From positions 1 to 64,000 of the forward strand of contig NZ_AYMQ01000040.1 of assembly GCF_000633355.1 (NCBI RefSeq): 64,000 nucleotides of DNA. Direction: 5' to 3'. Positions 25,221 through 35,277 of the stretch are shown piece by piece. The notes below the pieces were generated by a model. The model saw only the letters and a program-made list of their open reading frames with translations. It was not told the DNA's origin and made no database searches. The translations under genes were made by a program, and so were the position numbers. Position 1 is the first letter of the stretch; every line of letters begins with the position of its first letter. Source of the DNA: Serratia sp. H1w (GTDB taxonomy: Bacteria > Pseudomonadota > Gammaproteobacteria > Enterobacterales > Enterobacteriaceae).

Positions 25221-27116
25221 ATGATGAAAAAGACGCTGCTTTCCCTGCTGCTTTGCTTGAGTACCTCTGCTATGGCCGCTGAACCGGTAAATATCACCAT
25301 TCTGGGCACTTCCGATCTGCATGGCACCTTCGTGCCTTGGGATTACTCTACCGATACCGAAAACCTGGCGGGCAGCCTGAGCCAGATTGCCACTCAGGTA
25401 CACAAAGTGCGTGCCCAACAGCCGAACGTGATCCTGGTTGACGCCGGGGACACCATTCAGGGCAACTTTGTTGAAACTTTCAAGAATGACAAAACCAGCC
25501 CGATGATCCTCGGTTTTAACGCGCTGGACTATGACGTATGGGTGATGGGCAACCACGAGTTCGATTTTGGCCTGAAAGCGCTGGCAACCCCCCTCAGCCA
25601 GTTCAAAGGAACGGCGCTGGCGGGCAATATCTTTTGGGACAGCGGCAAGCCTTACCTACCGGCATATAAGATCGTTGAGCGCCAAGGGGTGAAGATTGGC
25701 ATTATCGGCATGGATACGCCGATGACTGCGGAATTTGCCAAGGGCACCGATCGCATCGATGGCCTGACGTTTACCGATCCGGTGCAGGCGGTGAAGACGG
25801 TGATCCAGCAGATCCACGGACAGGTAGACGCCATCGTACTGGTGGCCCATATGGGGATCGATAATGAGAACCAGCGGCCAGGTACTGGTGTGGGCGACAT
25901 TGCGCGGGCCAACCCGGAGCTGGCAGCGATCGTTGCCGGACATATGCACGTTAAGGTGGATAAAGAGGTGATCAACGGTGTGATCGTCACCGAACCGGAC
26001 AAATATGGCCGTGCGTTGTCGCGCATCGATCTGCAATTTGAGCAGCAAAACGGCAAATATGTCCTGATCAACAAAGACAGCTACACCTATCCGATCAAAG
26101 GCGTCACCTCCGATAAAAAGCTCGAAGAGATCTACCAGCCATTCCATACCACCCTGCGTGCCAACGCCAACCGGCCGATTGCCCAACTGACCGGCCAGGA
26201 TCTGGTGCCGCCAGACGCGGTGAAAGGCATCCCGCAGGTGCATATTCAGGATACCGGAATCAGCGCGCTGTATCAGGAAGCGGCCCGTCATTACGCGCCC
26301 AAGGCGCAGGTGATCGCCTTGCAGATTGATAACGATAAGCCGAAGCTGAATGTGGGCACCATAACCGCCAAGGATATCGCCTTCAACTATCAATATGCCG
26401 GTGGTGAAATCACCGTCTACCAGTTGACCGGTAAAGAACTGAAAAAGTACATGGAGTGGTCAGCGGACTACTTCAATCAGCAGCATGATGGCGATGTTAC
26501 CTACAGCTTCAACCCGCAGCGGCGGGCGTCCAAGTATTCGACCAATGACTTCTTTGATGGCGTGACCTATACCATCGATCTGCGCCAACCGGTTGGGCAA
26601 CGTATTACCGAGTTGAAGCTGAACGACGGTACGCCAGTGACCGACAGCACGCCGATCCAGTTGGGGATGAACAGCTATCGCATGGGCCACCTGACGCAGA
26701 AAGGCGGCGTACTGGAAGGGATGCAGTTCCCGGTGCTGTCAGATACCAAGGCGGAATTTGGTGAGGAAGCCGGGACGATCCGTAATCTCACCATCCGTTA
26801 TCTGACCGAGGTGAAGAAAGGTGAGTATCAGGGCAAAACCATGCAGCGTTGGCAGCTGGTGGGGCTGGAAGGCTACGAGCGTGAGCGCAAGATTGTGGAC
26901 CAACTGCTTAATGACGGCAAAATCAGCGTGCCGACCACCGATGACGGCCGTTATAGCAACGTGGCCTCCATCAACGTCAAAGGGCTGCTGTTTAAGGATC
27001 CTCAAGCGATGAAGCAGCAGATTGTGGCGCTGCAACAACAGGCGCAAGCGGTGACCGATCCCGTCGCCAAACAGCGCTTGAACGACCAGATAGTGATTAT
27101 CGAAGCGATTAACTGA
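25221..27116 (+). CDS. Periplasmic metallophosphatase/5'-nucleotidase family protein
   Basis: A 631-residue secreted protein. A signal peptide (MMKKTLLSLLLCLSTSAMA, cleavage after AMA) is followed by a metallophosphatase domain: ILGTSDLHGTF at about 29-39, DAGDTIQG near 76, GNHEFDFG near 112, and VAHMG and GHMH later. A C-terminal 5'-nucleotidase domain covers about 330-530. The family releases phosphate from nucleotides or cyclic nucleotides in the periplasm. It resembles YfkN/CpdB-like bifunctional enzymes, but the N-terminus (EPVNITILGTSDLHG) differs from E. coli CpdB, so no symbol is given. The last 40 residues are Gln-rich and helical. Substrate is uncertain. Confidence 0.9.
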   Translation: MMKKTLLSLLLCLSTSAMAAEPVNITILGTSDLHGTFVPWDYSTDTENLAGSLSQIATQVHKVRAQQPNVILVDAGDTIQGNFVETFKNDKTSPMILGFNALDYDVWVMGNHEFDFGLKALATPLSQFKGTALAGNIFWDSGKPYLPAYKIVERQGVKIGIIGMDTPMTAEFAKGTDRIDGLTFTDPVQAVKTVIQQIHGQVDAIVLVAHMGIDNENQRPGTGVGDIARANPELAAIVAGHMHVKVDKEVINGVIVTEPDKYGRALSRIDLQFEQQNGKYVLINKDSYTYPIKGVTSDKKLEEIYQPFHTTLRANANRPIAQLTGQDLVPPDAVKGIPQVHIQDTGISALYQEAARHYAPKAQVIALQIDNDKPKLNVGTITAKDIAFNYQYAGGEITVYQLTGKELKKYMEWSADYFNQQHDGDVTYSFNPQRRASKYSTNDFFDGVTYTIDLRQPVGQRITELKLNDGTPVTDSTPIQLGMNSYRMGHLTQKGGVLEGMQFPVLSDTKAEFGEEAGTIRNLTIRYLTEVKKGEYQGKTMQRWQLVGLEGYERERKIVDQLLNDGKISVPTTDDGRYSNVASINVKGLLFKDPQAMKQQIVALQQQAQAVTDPVAKQRLNDQIVIIEAIN

Positions 27117-27141
27117 AGTAGATCTCGTTAACAAGGCAAAA

Positions 27142-27168
27142 AAATGCCGGCAATATGCCGGCATTTTT
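27142..27168. terminator. Bidirectional terminator between the nucleotidase gene and gdhA
   Basis: AAATGCCGGCA and TGCCGGCATTTTT form a GC-rich stem with A-runs on one side and T-runs on the other. It can stop transcripts from both convergent genes. Confidence 0.9.
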
Positions 27169-27183
27169 CATGGAGTGGGGAGG

Positions 27184-28527
27184 TTAGAGCACGCCCTGAG
27201 CCAGCATCGCATCGGCAATCTTGACGAACCCGGCAATGTTGGCGCCGTGCACGTAATGCGTTTGCTTGCCTTCGCCGCCGTATTCAACGCAGGACTGATG
27301 GATATCCGCCATGATATGACGTAAACGGATATCGACTTTCTCTGCTCGCCAGTTAAGGCGTGCGGCGTTTTGTGCCATCTCCAGCCCGGAAGTGGCAACA
27401 CCACCGGCGTTGGCGGCTTTACCCGGCGCGAACAGCACGCCCGCTTCCAGGAAGGCATCGGTCGCCTGGATGGTGGTTGGCATATTGGCACCTTCGGCCA
27501 CGGCTTTGACGCCGTTGCGGATCAGCACCTGTGCGGCTTCCAGATCCAGTTCGTTCTGGGTAGCACAAGGCAGAGCAATATCCACCGGCACGTTCCACGG
27601 GCTTTCACCGGCCAGGAAGGTCAGGCCACGTTCGCGGGCGTAATCGGCAACCCGGCCATAGCGCTGGTTTTTGATTTCAGCCAGATGCGCCAGTTTTTCG
27701 GTGGTGAAGCCTGCTTCGTCCACCACGGTACCGCCAGAATCGGAAACGGTGATCACTCGCGCATCCAGCTCCAACGCTTTCTCAATGGTGTATTGCGCCA
27801 CGTTGCCGGAACCGGAAACCGCGACACGCATCCCTTCAAAGCCCAAGCCATGGCGTTGCAGCATGGAATCGGTGAAGTAAACCAGGCCGTAGCCGGTGGC
27901 TTCCGGGCGGATCAGGCTACCGCCGAACGACAGGCCCTTCCCGGTAAATACGCAGCTGGTATTGTTCGACAGCTTTTTCATCATGCCGGCCATAAAGCCA
28001 ACTTCGCGACCACCCACGCCGATATCCCCGGCTGGCACGTCGGTATCCGGGCCCAGGTGACGGTACAGTTCGGTCATCAGCGATTGGCAGAAGCGCATGA
28101 CTTCGCCCTGGCTTTTACCTTTAGGATCAAAGTCTGAGCCCCCCTTGCCGCCGCCCATAGGCAACGTGGTCAGGGCATTCTTGAAGGTCTGTTCAAAACC
28201 GAGGAACTTCAGAATGGAGGTATTCACCGAAGGGTGGAAACGCATCCCTCCTTTGTACGGCCCAATGGCGGAGTTGAACTGGATACGGTAGGCACGGTTG
28301 ACCTGAACTTTGCCCTGATCGTCGATCCAACTGACGCGAAACTGAATGATACGCTCAGGCTCTACCAGGCGCTCTAACAGCGCGTGGTCACGATAATGCG
28401 GGTTACGTTCAATGAATGGCCACAGAGAAGTAAAGACTTCGCGCACTGCCTGCAGATATTCCGGTTGGTGCGAGTTATGACGTTGTAAGGATTTTAGAAA
28501 GGATTCTAGCGATACAGCCTGTTCCAT
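27184..28527 (-). CDS. gdhA: NADP-specific glutamate dehydrogenase
   Basis: A 447-residue enzyme that makes glutamate from 2-oxoglutarate and ammonia with NADPH. Signatures: GPYKGGMRFHP near 89-99, PMGGGKGGSDFDPKG with the catalytic lysine near 122-136, and the dinucleotide motif VSGSGNVAQ near 238. Length and start (MEQAVSLESFL) fit the hexameric enteric enzyme. The ATG follows AGGAGC. Confidence 0.97.
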   Translation of the reverse strand: MEQAVSLESFLKSLQRHNSHQPEYLQAVREVFTSLWPFIERNPHYRDHALLERLVEPERIIQFRVSWIDDQGKVQVNRAYRIQFNSAIGPYKGGMRFHPSVNTSILKFLGFEQTFKNALTTLPMGGGKGGSDFDPKGKSQGEVMRFCQSLMTELYRHLGPDTDVPAGDIGVGGREVGFMAGMMKKLSNNTSCVFTGKGLSFGGSLIRPEATGYGLVYFTDSMLQRHGLGFEGMRVAVSGSGNVAQYTIEKALELDARVITVSDSGGTVVDEAGFTTEKLAHLAEIKNQRYGRVADYARERGLTFLAGESPWNVPVDIALPCATQNELDLEAAQVLIRNGVKAVAEGANMPTTIQATDAFLEAGVLFAPGKAANAGGVATSGLEMAQNAARLNWRAEKVDIRLRHIMADIHQSCVEYGGEGKQTHYVHGANIAGFVKIADAMLAQGVL

Positions 28528-28663
28528 GGATAGCTCCTGTTTAGCATATTGGTTCCCCTGTTTTTATGATGTGTCTCACAGTTGGGGAGGATGTTGTGTC
28601 TACCTCGACTATATCACTGTGGGGTGGCTGATTAACAAGCAATAAATAACGGGGATCAATGAA

Positions 28664-28689
28664 AAACGCCCGCGCAGGGCGGGCGTTGG
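28664..28689 (-). terminator. Terminator of uspA
   Basis: AACGCCCG and CGGGCGTT form the stem. On the minus strand TTTTTC follows. It lies about 20 bases beyond the uspA stop. Confidence 0.85.
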
Positions 28690-28709
28690 TCAAACAGGTT
28701 AGCGAATAC

Positions 28710-29144
28710 TTACTTTTCTTCGTCGCGCAGCGGCACAATCAGCATATCGATGTGTACCGTGTTGATTAACTGGCGCGCAGAGGACATCAATTTGCTCCAG
28801 AAATCCTGGTGGTGTCCGCACAGCACCAGGTCCATATCGTATTTCTTGATAGCATCAACCAGCACCTGCGCCAGATCGCCGCTGCCGCTCAGGGTCTCGG
28901 TGATTGGATAGCCCGCATTCTGCGACAGCTCGGTTAACGCATGGTGGGTTTCTTCGGAAATACGTTTTTGCATATCGCCAAGATTAACGTCGATCAGGCC
29001 GGTATACAGATCGGAATAATTTACATCAACGTGGATCAGAGAGACCTTGGCATTGTACGGCCGCGCCATTGAAACCGCTTTCTCGACCAGGATTTTGCTT
29101 TCCGGTGATAGGTCAACCGCAATCAGTATGTGTTTGTAAGCCAT
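28710..29144 (-). CDS. uspA: Universal stress protein A
   Basis: A 144-residue cytoplasmic stress protein (start [16 protein letters not shown]). It accumulates in growth arrest and under many stresses. E. coli UspA does not bind ATP, in contrast to UspFG-type members, and this protein follows the UspA pattern. It is divergent from uspB as in E. coli; pitA and yhiN follow. Confidence 0.96.
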   Translation of the reverse strand: MAYKHILIAVDLSPESKILVEKAVSMARPYNAKVSLIHVDVNYSDLYTGLIDVNLGDMQKRISEETHHALTELSQNAGYPITETLSGSGDLAQVLVDAIKKYDMDLVLCGHHQDFWSKLMSSARQLINTVHIDMLIVPLRDEEK

Positions 29145-29529
29145 GAGAATACTCCTTCCATATAATGCCGATTAAAGGGGGCAGGCATTCAGTGTTCCAG
29201 CTTGGCGTTTTCGCCTTACCTGCATAGTACCATTCAGATAACACAGTGATATGTTGGGGCGATCACACTGCATCGCATCAATCGCCCTGGTTTATACGTT
29301 TACCCACCCGTTTTACACTGCCAGGGCAAAAAATCCTATGGCTTATACGGCTATCCGTCGTTTGAACGATTGAATTATAAGCATTGTTGTCCAAAGTATA
29401 GCCTATGTCTGTTTTCCGGGCGCAGAGCGGGTAGATGAAGAATTTTGCTCTGACTGTAAATTTTATCCGGCACCGGGATCTGTTTGCGTTTCATTATTCT
29501 ACACTAGTGAATGTGGACCCCGCTTATTT

Positions 29530-29669
29530 CCTCTGATCGTTGCAAAGCGGTCAGAGGTTGTGGGTATCTTCGGGTCCGTAAGGTGCTAGGGGGATGGGAG
29601 CCAAGGCTCCGGCAGCATAAGGTATGAAGTAGGGCCGTTGGCCCGGCGGGTAGCCGGGATGGCAACGCC
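29530..29669 (+). promoter_or_regulatory. Highly structured leader in front of uspB
   Basis: A succession of hairpins: CCTCTGA/TCAGAGG (29530-29557), GGAGCC-AA-GGCTCC-type palindrome (29597-29610), GGGCC-GTT-GGCCC (29632-29644), CCCGGC-GGGTA-GCCGGG (29642-29658) and GGCAACGCC. The third and fourth share bases 29642-29644 and so exclude one another. The uspB ribosome-binding site AGGGGG comes directly after. The rest of the 539-base uspA-uspB gap must hold the promoters for both genes; no clear hexamers were assigned. Confidence 0.5.
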
Positions 29670-29683
29670 TTGAGGGGGCAATC

Positions 29684-30019
29684 ATGATTAGTACCATCGC
29701 GCTGTTTTGGGCATTGTGTGTGGTCTGTGTGATTAACATGGCCCGGTATTTTTCTTCTCTGCGTGCGCTGCTCTTTGTTTTGCGCGGCTGCGACCCGTTA
29801 CTGTACCAATATGTCGATGGCGGGGGGTTCTTTACTTCGCACGGCCAGCCGAGCAAGCAGATACGCCTGGTGCGCTATATCTTCACGCAACGCTATGTTG
29901 AGCATCATGATCCGGAGTTTATCCGCCGCTGTCAGCGTGTGCGCAGCCAGTTTGTGCTGACATCTTCGCTGTGTGGCCTGGTGGTTATCAGCCTGGTGGC
30001 GTTGGCAATCTGGTATTAG
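29684..30019 (+). CDS. uspB: Universal stress protein B
   Basis: A 111-residue inner-membrane protein with a helix at each end (about 3-20 and 88-108). The centre is conserved: [13 protein letters not shown] and [21 protein letters not shown]. It is nearly identical to E. coli UspB in layout. In E. coli, uspB is sigma-S dependent and needed for ethanol resistance in stationary phase. Its function in molecular terms is unknown. Confidence 0.95.
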   Translation: MISTIALFWALCVVCVINMARYFSSLRALLFVLRGCDPLLYQYVDGGGFFTSHGQPSKQIRLVRYIFTQRYVEHHDPEFIRRCQRVRSQFVLTSSLCGLVVISLVALAIWY

Positions 30020-30034
30020 CCCGCGGGTTTCAGG

Positions 30035-30066
30035 GCAAAAAAAATGGCGGCCATGTGGCCGCCATT
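30035..30066 (-). terminator. Terminator of pitA
   Basis: AATGGCGGCC, a 4-base loop and GGCCGCCATT form a strong stem. On the minus strand an eight-T run follows. It lies between the convergent uspB and pitA genes and can also stop uspB transcripts. Confidence 0.9.
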
Positions 30067-30083
30067 GTCTTGCTGGGCAATCG

Positions 30084-31592
30084 TCAGATCACTTTCAGCG
30101 CCAGCCAATACAGGCCGCCGGAAAGCAGGATCGAGACTGGCAGGGTCAGTACCCAGGCCAGCAGGATGTTCTTGACGGTTTTGCTCTGTACGCCACCACC
30201 GTCCACGATCATCGTCCCGGCAACCGCCGAAGAGAGTACGTGGGTGGTGGAGACTGGCATACCGGTGTAGCTGGCCACGCCAATCGACAGGGCGGCCGTC
30301 ATCTGTGCCGACACCCCTTGAGCGTAGGTCATGCCTTTCTTACCGATTTTCTCACCGATAGTCGTAGCAACACGACGCCAGCCCACCATGGTACCGAGAG
30401 ACAGCGCCAAGGCCACCGCTACGATAATCCAGGTTGGTGCATACTCAACGGTTTCCAGCAGGTCTGAACGCAGGTTCTTCAGGAAACGTTGGTCGTCGAG
30501 TGAGGTTTCCGGCAGCTTGGCAACCTTGTCTGCGGTTTCCGTTACGCACATCAGCAGGCGGCGCAGATGGCTGCGCTGGTCAACCGTCAGTTGATCGTAG
30601 CTTTGCAGATTGTTCAGCAGGCTCAGGGAACGGTCTACGGCGATCAGCGCACGTGAACTGTCACAATGGAATTCCACTGGCTGATTAGGCGTTGGTGTCA
30701 CCACATCTGTCGGTGCAGGAACCAATGGTGCCTGCACGCTGACATGCGCCAGTGAATCGCCATGCTGTTGGTAGAATTGCTGCAGGTGGCTCACGGCATC
30801 ACGAGTACGGGTAATGTCGTAACCGGTCGCACTCATGTTGAGCACGAAGCCCGCAGGAGCAACACCGATCAGCACCAGCATAATCAGACCGATACCTTTC
30901 TGACCGTCGTTCGCGCCGTGTGAGAAGCTCACGCCGATAGCCGACAGGATCAGCGCGATACGCGTCCAGAACGGTGGCTTACGTTTGCCATCGACCTTCT
31001 CACGTTCCGCCGGAGTCATATGAATACGCTGACGTTTTTTGGTATTGCTCCAATAACGGCGCAGCACAAACACCATCAGTCCGGCAATCATCATCCCGAC
31101 CAGCGGTGAGAAGATGAGTGACAGGAAAATGGTGATCATTTTTGGCACGTTCAGCGCGTCAACCACGGAGGTGTTGGTCACCAACGCATTGGTCAAGCCG
31201 ACACCGATAATGGCGCCAATCAGGGTGTGGGAGCTGGAGGCCGGCAGCCCGAAATACCAGGTGCCGAGGTTCCAGATAATTGCCGCCAACAACATGGAGA
31301 AGACCATGGCTAACCCGTGTGCTGAACTGACGTTCAACAACAGATCGGTTGGTAGCAGGTGCACAATGGCGTAGGCAACACTCAAACCGCCGAGCATCAC
31401 GCCAAGAAAGTTGAACAGGCCAGCCATAACGACCGCAATTTGCGAGCGCATAGCACGGGTATAAATTACAGTAGCGACCGCATTGGCCGTATCATGGAAG
31501 CCGTTAATGGCTTCATAGAACAGCACGAACAACAATGCGAGAATTAACATCAGGCCGGTATGGAAATCCAGGCCAGTGAACAAATGCAGCAT
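30084..31592 (-). CDS. pitA: Low-affinity inorganic phosphate transporter PitA
   Basis: A 502-residue inner-membrane symporter that takes up metal-phosphate complexes with protons. The paired PiT signatures [18 protein letters not shown] (about residues 27-44) and [14 protein letters not shown] (about 229-242) are present, with a long cytoplasmic loop between the halves. The reading frame is open upstream to 31808, but the ATG at 31592 ([13 protein letters not shown]) matches E. coli PitA and is chosen. In E. coli, MgtS binds PitA and raises Mg2+; both genes are present in this window about 30 kb apart. Confidence 0.96.
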   Translation of the reverse strand: MLHLFTGLDFHTGLMLILALLFVLFYEAINGFHDTANAVATVIYTRAMRSQIAVVMAGLFNFLGVMLGGLSVAYAIVHLLPTDLLLNVSSAHGLAMVFSMLLAAIIWNLGTWYFGLPASSSHTLIGAIIGVGLTNALVTNTSVVDALNVPKMITIFLSLIFSPLVGMMIAGLMVFVLRRYWSNTKKRQRIHMTPAEREKVDGKRKPPFWTRIALILSAIGVSFSHGANDGQKGIGLIMLVLIGVAPAGFVLNMSATGYDITRTRDAVSHLQQFYQQHGDSLAHVSVQAPLVPAPTDVVTPTPNQPVEFHCDSSRALIAVDRSLSLLNNLQSYDQLTVDQRSHLRRLLMCVTETADKVAKLPETSLDDQRFLKNLRSDLLETVEYAPTWIIVAVALALSLGTMVGWRRVATTIGEKIGKKGMTYAQGVSAQMTAALSIGVASYTGMPVSTTHVLSSAVAGTMIVDGGGVQSKTVKNILLAWVLTLPVSILLSGGLYWLALKVI

Positions 31593-31897
31593 AAGCGTTA
31601 CGCCAGGTTTGTGGACATGAACGCCGCGCATTATCGGCGACAACCGGTGTCGGGGAAAAGGAAAATATGACGTTTTTTTAATTTGCCTGCTGCCAAGGGG
31701 CGCTTGGTCACGGCTGAATCGATGCAATTTCAGCATGTTACCGCTATTTACGCCCGTTAACATTTTCTTACGTTGGCGTTGCCCACCGATGCCTTTACAA
31801 TCCCTCACCGTGGATTTAGCGGTATACAGGCAGCGAAATGGCGTAAAATGCGCGCTACTTGCCGCGATTGTTGTGGTTATTGCAAAGAGAGGTCTGG

Positions 31898-33091
31898 GTG
31901 GAACAGTTCGATGTTGTCGTTATTGGTGCGGGTGCCGCTGGGATGTTTTGTGCTGCGCAGGCAGGGCAACTCGGTTGCCGGGTACTGTTACTCGACAACG
32001 GTAAAAAACCAGGCCGCAAGATCCTGATGTCTGGCGGTGGGCGCTGCAACTTTACCAATATGTCGGTAGAACCGGCAGCCTATCTCTCGAATAACCCTCA
32101 TTTCTGCAAATCGGCATTGGCGCGTTATACCCAATGGGATTTTATCGATCTGATTAACCGCTACGGTATCGCCTATCACGAAAAAACGCTGGGGCAGCTG
32201 TTTTGTGATGACTCAGCGCAACAGGTGGTCGAGCTGTTGGTGAAGGAGTGCGAGCTGGGTCAGGTAGTCACACGCCTGCGCAGCGAAGTGCTGAGCGTCG
32301 AAAAAACCGACGCTGGCTTCGAATTGGCGCTTAACGGAGAGAGTGTAAGTGCTCGCTCACTTGTGGTGGCGAGCGGCGGACTTTCGATGCCGGGCCTGGG
32401 GGCCACACCCTTTGGTTATAAGCTGGCAGAACAGTTTGGCCTGAAAGTATTACCCACTCGGGCTGGTTTGGTGCCTTTTACACTGCATAAGCCGTTGCTG
32501 GAGCAATCTCAGGCGCTGTCTGGCGTTTCGGTTCCTGCCGTGGTTACGGCAGAGGATGGCACCAGTTTCCGCGAAAGCATCCTGTTTACTCACCGCGGGC
32601 TTTCCGGCCCGGCTATCTTGCAGATATCCAGCTACTGGCAGCCTGGTGAGTTTGTGAGCATTAACTTACTTCCTACGCTTGACCTGGCGGGCTTCCTGAA
32701 CGAACAGCGCCAGGCACATCCCAATCAGAGCCTGAAAAATACCTTGGCTTTGCACCTGCCCAAGCGCCTGGTGGAATTGTTGCAGGAGTTGGGACAACTA
32801 CCAGAGGCCACGCTCAAGCAGCTCAATCCCGCGCAGCAGGCGGCGTTGGTAGAAAGTTTGCAGAGCTGGCGTGTACAGCCCAATGGCACCGAGGGCTACC
32901 GTACAGCGGAAGTGACTCTGGGCGGTGTGGATACCAAGGCGCTTTCTTCCAAAACCATGGAAGCGAACAAGGTGCCGGGCCTGTACTTTATCGGTGAAGT
33001 GGTAGACGTGACGGGCTGGCTGGGCGGCTATAACTTCCAGTGGGCCTGGAGTTCTGCCTGGGCCTGTGCTCTGGCCTTGGCTAAACAATAG
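31898..33091 (+). CDS. yhiN: YhiN/BaiN-family NAD(P)/FAD-dependent oxidoreductase
   Basis: A 397-residue flavoprotein with the FAD motif [11 protein letters not shown] near residues 6-16, [16 protein letters not shown] at about 38-53, and a C-terminal [24 protein letters not shown] flavin-binding block. Its substrate in E. coli is not established; a gut-bacterial relative, BaiN, acts on bile acids. GTG at 31898 is chosen because AGAGAGG lies 7-9 bases before it and the protein then starts like E. coli YhiN; the frame is open to 31859. Divergent from pitA. Confidence 0.92.
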   Translation: MEQFDVVVIGAGAAGMFCAAQAGQLGCRVLLLDNGKKPGRKILMSGGGRCNFTNMSVEPAAYLSNNPHFCKSALARYTQWDFIDLINRYGIAYHEKTLGQLFCDDSAQQVVELLVKECELGQVVTRLRSEVLSVEKTDAGFELALNGESVSARSLVVASGGLSMPGLGATPFGYKLAEQFGLKVLPTRAGLVPFTLHKPLLEQSQALSGVSVPAVVTAEDGTSFRESILFTHRGLSGPAILQISSYWQPGEFVSINLLPTLDLAGFLNEQRQAHPNQSLKNTLALHLPKRLVELLQELGQLPEATLKQLNPAQQAALVESLQSWRVQPNGTEGYRTAEVTLGGVDTKALSSKTMEANKVPGLYFIGEVVDVTGWLGGYNFQWAWSSAWACALALAKQ

Positions 33092-33257
33092 AATATTACC
33101 CAGCCATGCGATGCTGCGCCCGTGTGGATAATCAATCGTCCACTTTAGGAGCATTGGCGATAGGAACAGTGCAAGTCATTAACTAATAATGGGGTCGGCT
33201 CGTACGTTCAGACAAGCGCACTCTATTATTCAAATAATTACATGGAAAGTTCTGCTC

Positions 33258-33998
33258 ATGAAAATCAAATGCGGTTTAGCCTTGCTGGCCTCTCTGGTGC
33301 TGGTTGCCGGCTGTAGCCAATCTCTTACCTCTTCGCGCACGGCGGCTGAATCGGCCTCTGCACCGGCTCCGGTTGCCCAGGAACATAAACTGGGAACGGC
33401 TTGGGGCGAGGACGTGAGCTCCAAAGTGACCACGGTAGACGCAACGCGTCTGCGCCAGACACCCGATAGCGTCGCCAAGGTGCTTTACAGCGCGGCTCCT
33501 GCCAGTAATGGGCAATACACCAATGAGATCGTGTTGTCCTCTGTCAGAATGCGAGTGCAGACCGAACACAACCGTGATTTCGCGCTTAATCGTTATAAAA
33601 GCGGCGAGTTTTCCTTCTCAGCCAATGACGGTGAGCGCTACCAGCTGTTTTTCTATAACACCAGCCCCAGTAAAACCTATGAGGTAGTCACTGCCGTTGA
33701 CGGCCTCGACGTGATCTCTGGCCGCAGTGGTTCTCTGCGCAATTCCGGCTATCTGGTGTCACCAAAAGGGACGCTGGTGATTGAGGGCTTCCGTAAAAGT
33801 GATTCGTCCGTTGCCGCGTTCCGTTTCGCAAAACCGGATGACTCCTACGCCGCGAGTTCGCTGGCGGGCGAAATAGAGAATACCGGCGTGATTGGTGTAG
33901 CGGTTTATGAAATGGCAAAGCCAGGCTTGCCGGATTGCCAACCACAGGCGTTCCCAGGCGATTCGCAATACGCCCCGGCCCCTTGTAAGAAAAAGTAA
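33258..33998 (+). CDS. Predicted lipoprotein, unknown function
   Basis: A 246-residue protein with a type II signal peptide: MKIKCGLALLASLVLVAGC, lipobox LVAGC with the lipidated Cys at 19. A Ser/Ala/Pro-rich linker follows, then a beta-rich globular domain (about 50-230) and a cysteine pair near the end (CQPQAF...CKKK), possibly a disulfide. Ser at +2 suggests sorting to the outer membrane. The ATG at 33258 gives a proper signal peptide; the open frame to 33189 does not. I do not recognise the family. Confidence 0.85.
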   Translation: MKIKCGLALLASLVLVAGCSQSLTSSRTAAESASAPAPVAQEHKLGTAWGEDVSSKVTTVDATRLRQTPDSVAKVLYSAAPASNGQYTNEIVLSSVRMRVQTEHNRDFALNRYKSGEFSFSANDGERYQLFFYNTSPSKTYEVVTAVDGLDVISGRSGSLRNSGYLVSPKGTLVIEGFRKSDSSVAAFRFAKPDDSYAASSLAGEIENTGVIGVAVYEMAKPGLPDCQPQAFPGDSQYAPAPCKKK

Positions 33999-34008
33999 TG
34001 ACAGAAAA

Positions 34009-34036
34009 GCCCGGTCGGTATTCTGCCTACCGGGCT
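34009..34036. terminator. Hairpin after the lipoprotein gene
   Basis: AGCCCGGT and ACCGGGCT form a perfect 8-bp stem with a 12-base loop shortly after the stop codon. No T-run follows, so termination is only probable. Confidence 0.55.
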
Positions 34037-34039
34037 ACA

Positions 34040-34680
34040 GACCAGACAACTTCTCCCTGTTTTAAGTCGATGACGCAGGATCTCCCGTGCTCCATCGTGG
34101 CTATCGAACATACAGTGCGCTGCTGAGCCAGAGGGTGTGAGCACTGCTTCCTTACCGAAAATGGCACCCCATTCCCTAAAGAGCACCGATCCCTGCTTAT
34201 CGCGTTGCACTTGGCTGCCAGGACTAAGGTTTTGGCAGGTTTTCAACATAATAAATGGTGTATAGGAATTGTCTGGGTGGTAATAATTTTATTTTTGCAA
34301 TTCTTGGGTTTTTGCAGAATATTCCTCTTTATCTGCTGATCGCGTTTTCCTATTGGCTTTAAGAGGTAACTTGCGGGAAAACCCGTTTTTTTTTACCCAA
34401 TTTCGCTTAGGAACAGGTCAAAACGCCGATAGGAATTTTATCTTTTTTTCAGTAAAAAAGTGGCTCTGGTGCAATTCTGCGAATTGTCTTAACAATGGTG
34501 GCAATATAAAAAATCGGCGATCTTTGTGCAATGTGACCTATATCAATAAACCATGGCTGGAAAAACCTATCTTGTATAGGGCCAGCTTGGTTAGGGGCGT
34601 TTACGTTTTGTTGTGTGTCGTTAATGCATGTTAACGTGCTGCTCATTATTCAAATCTTGGCAAGGCAAAGAGTCTTAGAG
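34040..34680. other. Intergenic stretch without a supported gene
   Basis: About 640 bases, AT-rich from 34250 to 34560. Short open frames exist on both strands (93 codons plus, 65 and 114 codons minus). None has a good ribosome-binding site, a recognisable motif or sensible composition. The promoter of the following small ORF is presumably here. Confidence 0.5.
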
Positions 34681-34690
34681 GAAAGTGGTT

Positions 34691-34993
34691 ATGCCATGGA
34701 GTCATGAAATTCAACAGGCAATTACCTTGTTACAGGCATGCCAACATCGTCATCTGGACAGTCTACCCTGTCCAGCCAGGGGGGATGAACCTGGTGCCGT
34801 AGGGACTTGTGCAGAAAAAATCATGCCGTCGATTATCCTGCTGAATGCGTTTGCCGATGTGCTTCCGCAGCATCAGGAATTACATCGCCTCGGTATGGTG
34901 CTGGAAGCCCAGGGCCTGATTGAAAAGCTAGCCCCAGGGGAGAGCTATAGCCAAAGTGCATTAGGGTACTTGCGCGCTCAGATCGAACCCTGA
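34691..34993 (+). CDS. Small protein of unknown function (100 aa)
   Basis: The ATG at 34691 is preceded by AGAGGAAAG at suitable spacing; an upstream GTG at 34685 is less likely. The product is predicted cytoplasmic and mostly helical: MPWSHEIQQAITLLQACQH at the start, a central loop with two further cysteines, then helices through LHRLGMVLEAQGLIEKLA. No family is recognised. A terminator-like hairpin follows, so it is probably a monocistronic gene. The good ribosome-binding site and terminator argue that it is real. Confidence 0.6.
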   Translation: MPWSHEIQQAITLLQACQHRHLDSLPCPARGDEPGAVGTCAEKIMPSIILLNAFADVLPQHQELHRLGMVLEAQGLIEKLAPGESYSQSALGYLRAQIEP

Positions 34994-35007
34994 CAGTTCC
35001 ATTAGTG

Positions 35008-35037
35008 CCCCTTCTATTTTAGCGAGGGGTTGCTTTT
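35008..35037 (+). terminator. Terminator after the 100-residue ORF
   Basis: CCCCT and AGGGG pair around a 12-base loop. TTGCTTTTT follows. Confidence 0.65.
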
Positions 35038-35244
35038 TGGTTAGTATGGTACACCGCGCTATTAGCGAGCTATTTATTTCAGCGTATTCTGAAGTGAGGC
35101 AGTAATTTACGTGTAGGGCTCAGGGGCAATATAAGGTAAATGTCTCATTTTTTTCACTGATATAACTTAGCGGATCCTTATGATTGCCGCCCAGCTTAAT
35201 ATTAATTATTTTTACACGCAGACATATAACCCTGTCGTTGAGTG

Positions 35245-35277
35245 TTAATACTGTCAGCCGTATTCGTGCAGTATTAA
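35245..35277. promoter_or_regulatory. Perfect 9-bp inverted repeat upstream of fetA
   Basis: TTAATACTG (35245-35253) and CAGTATTAA (35269-35277) are exact complements with a 15-base spacer. It could be an operator or an RNA stem in the fetAB leader. Apart from this the 494-base gap before fetA shows nothing I can assign. Confidence 0.4.

Noticed and set aside
33905-34249. A 114-codon open frame on the minus strand after the lipoprotein gene
   Set aside because: It overlaps the lipoprotein coding end and a hairpin and shows no recognisable domain; kept only as a weak possibility.
34353-34634. A 93-codon open frame on the plus strand
   Set aside because: Lies in AT-rich sequence, with a peptide of random composition and no ribosome-binding site.
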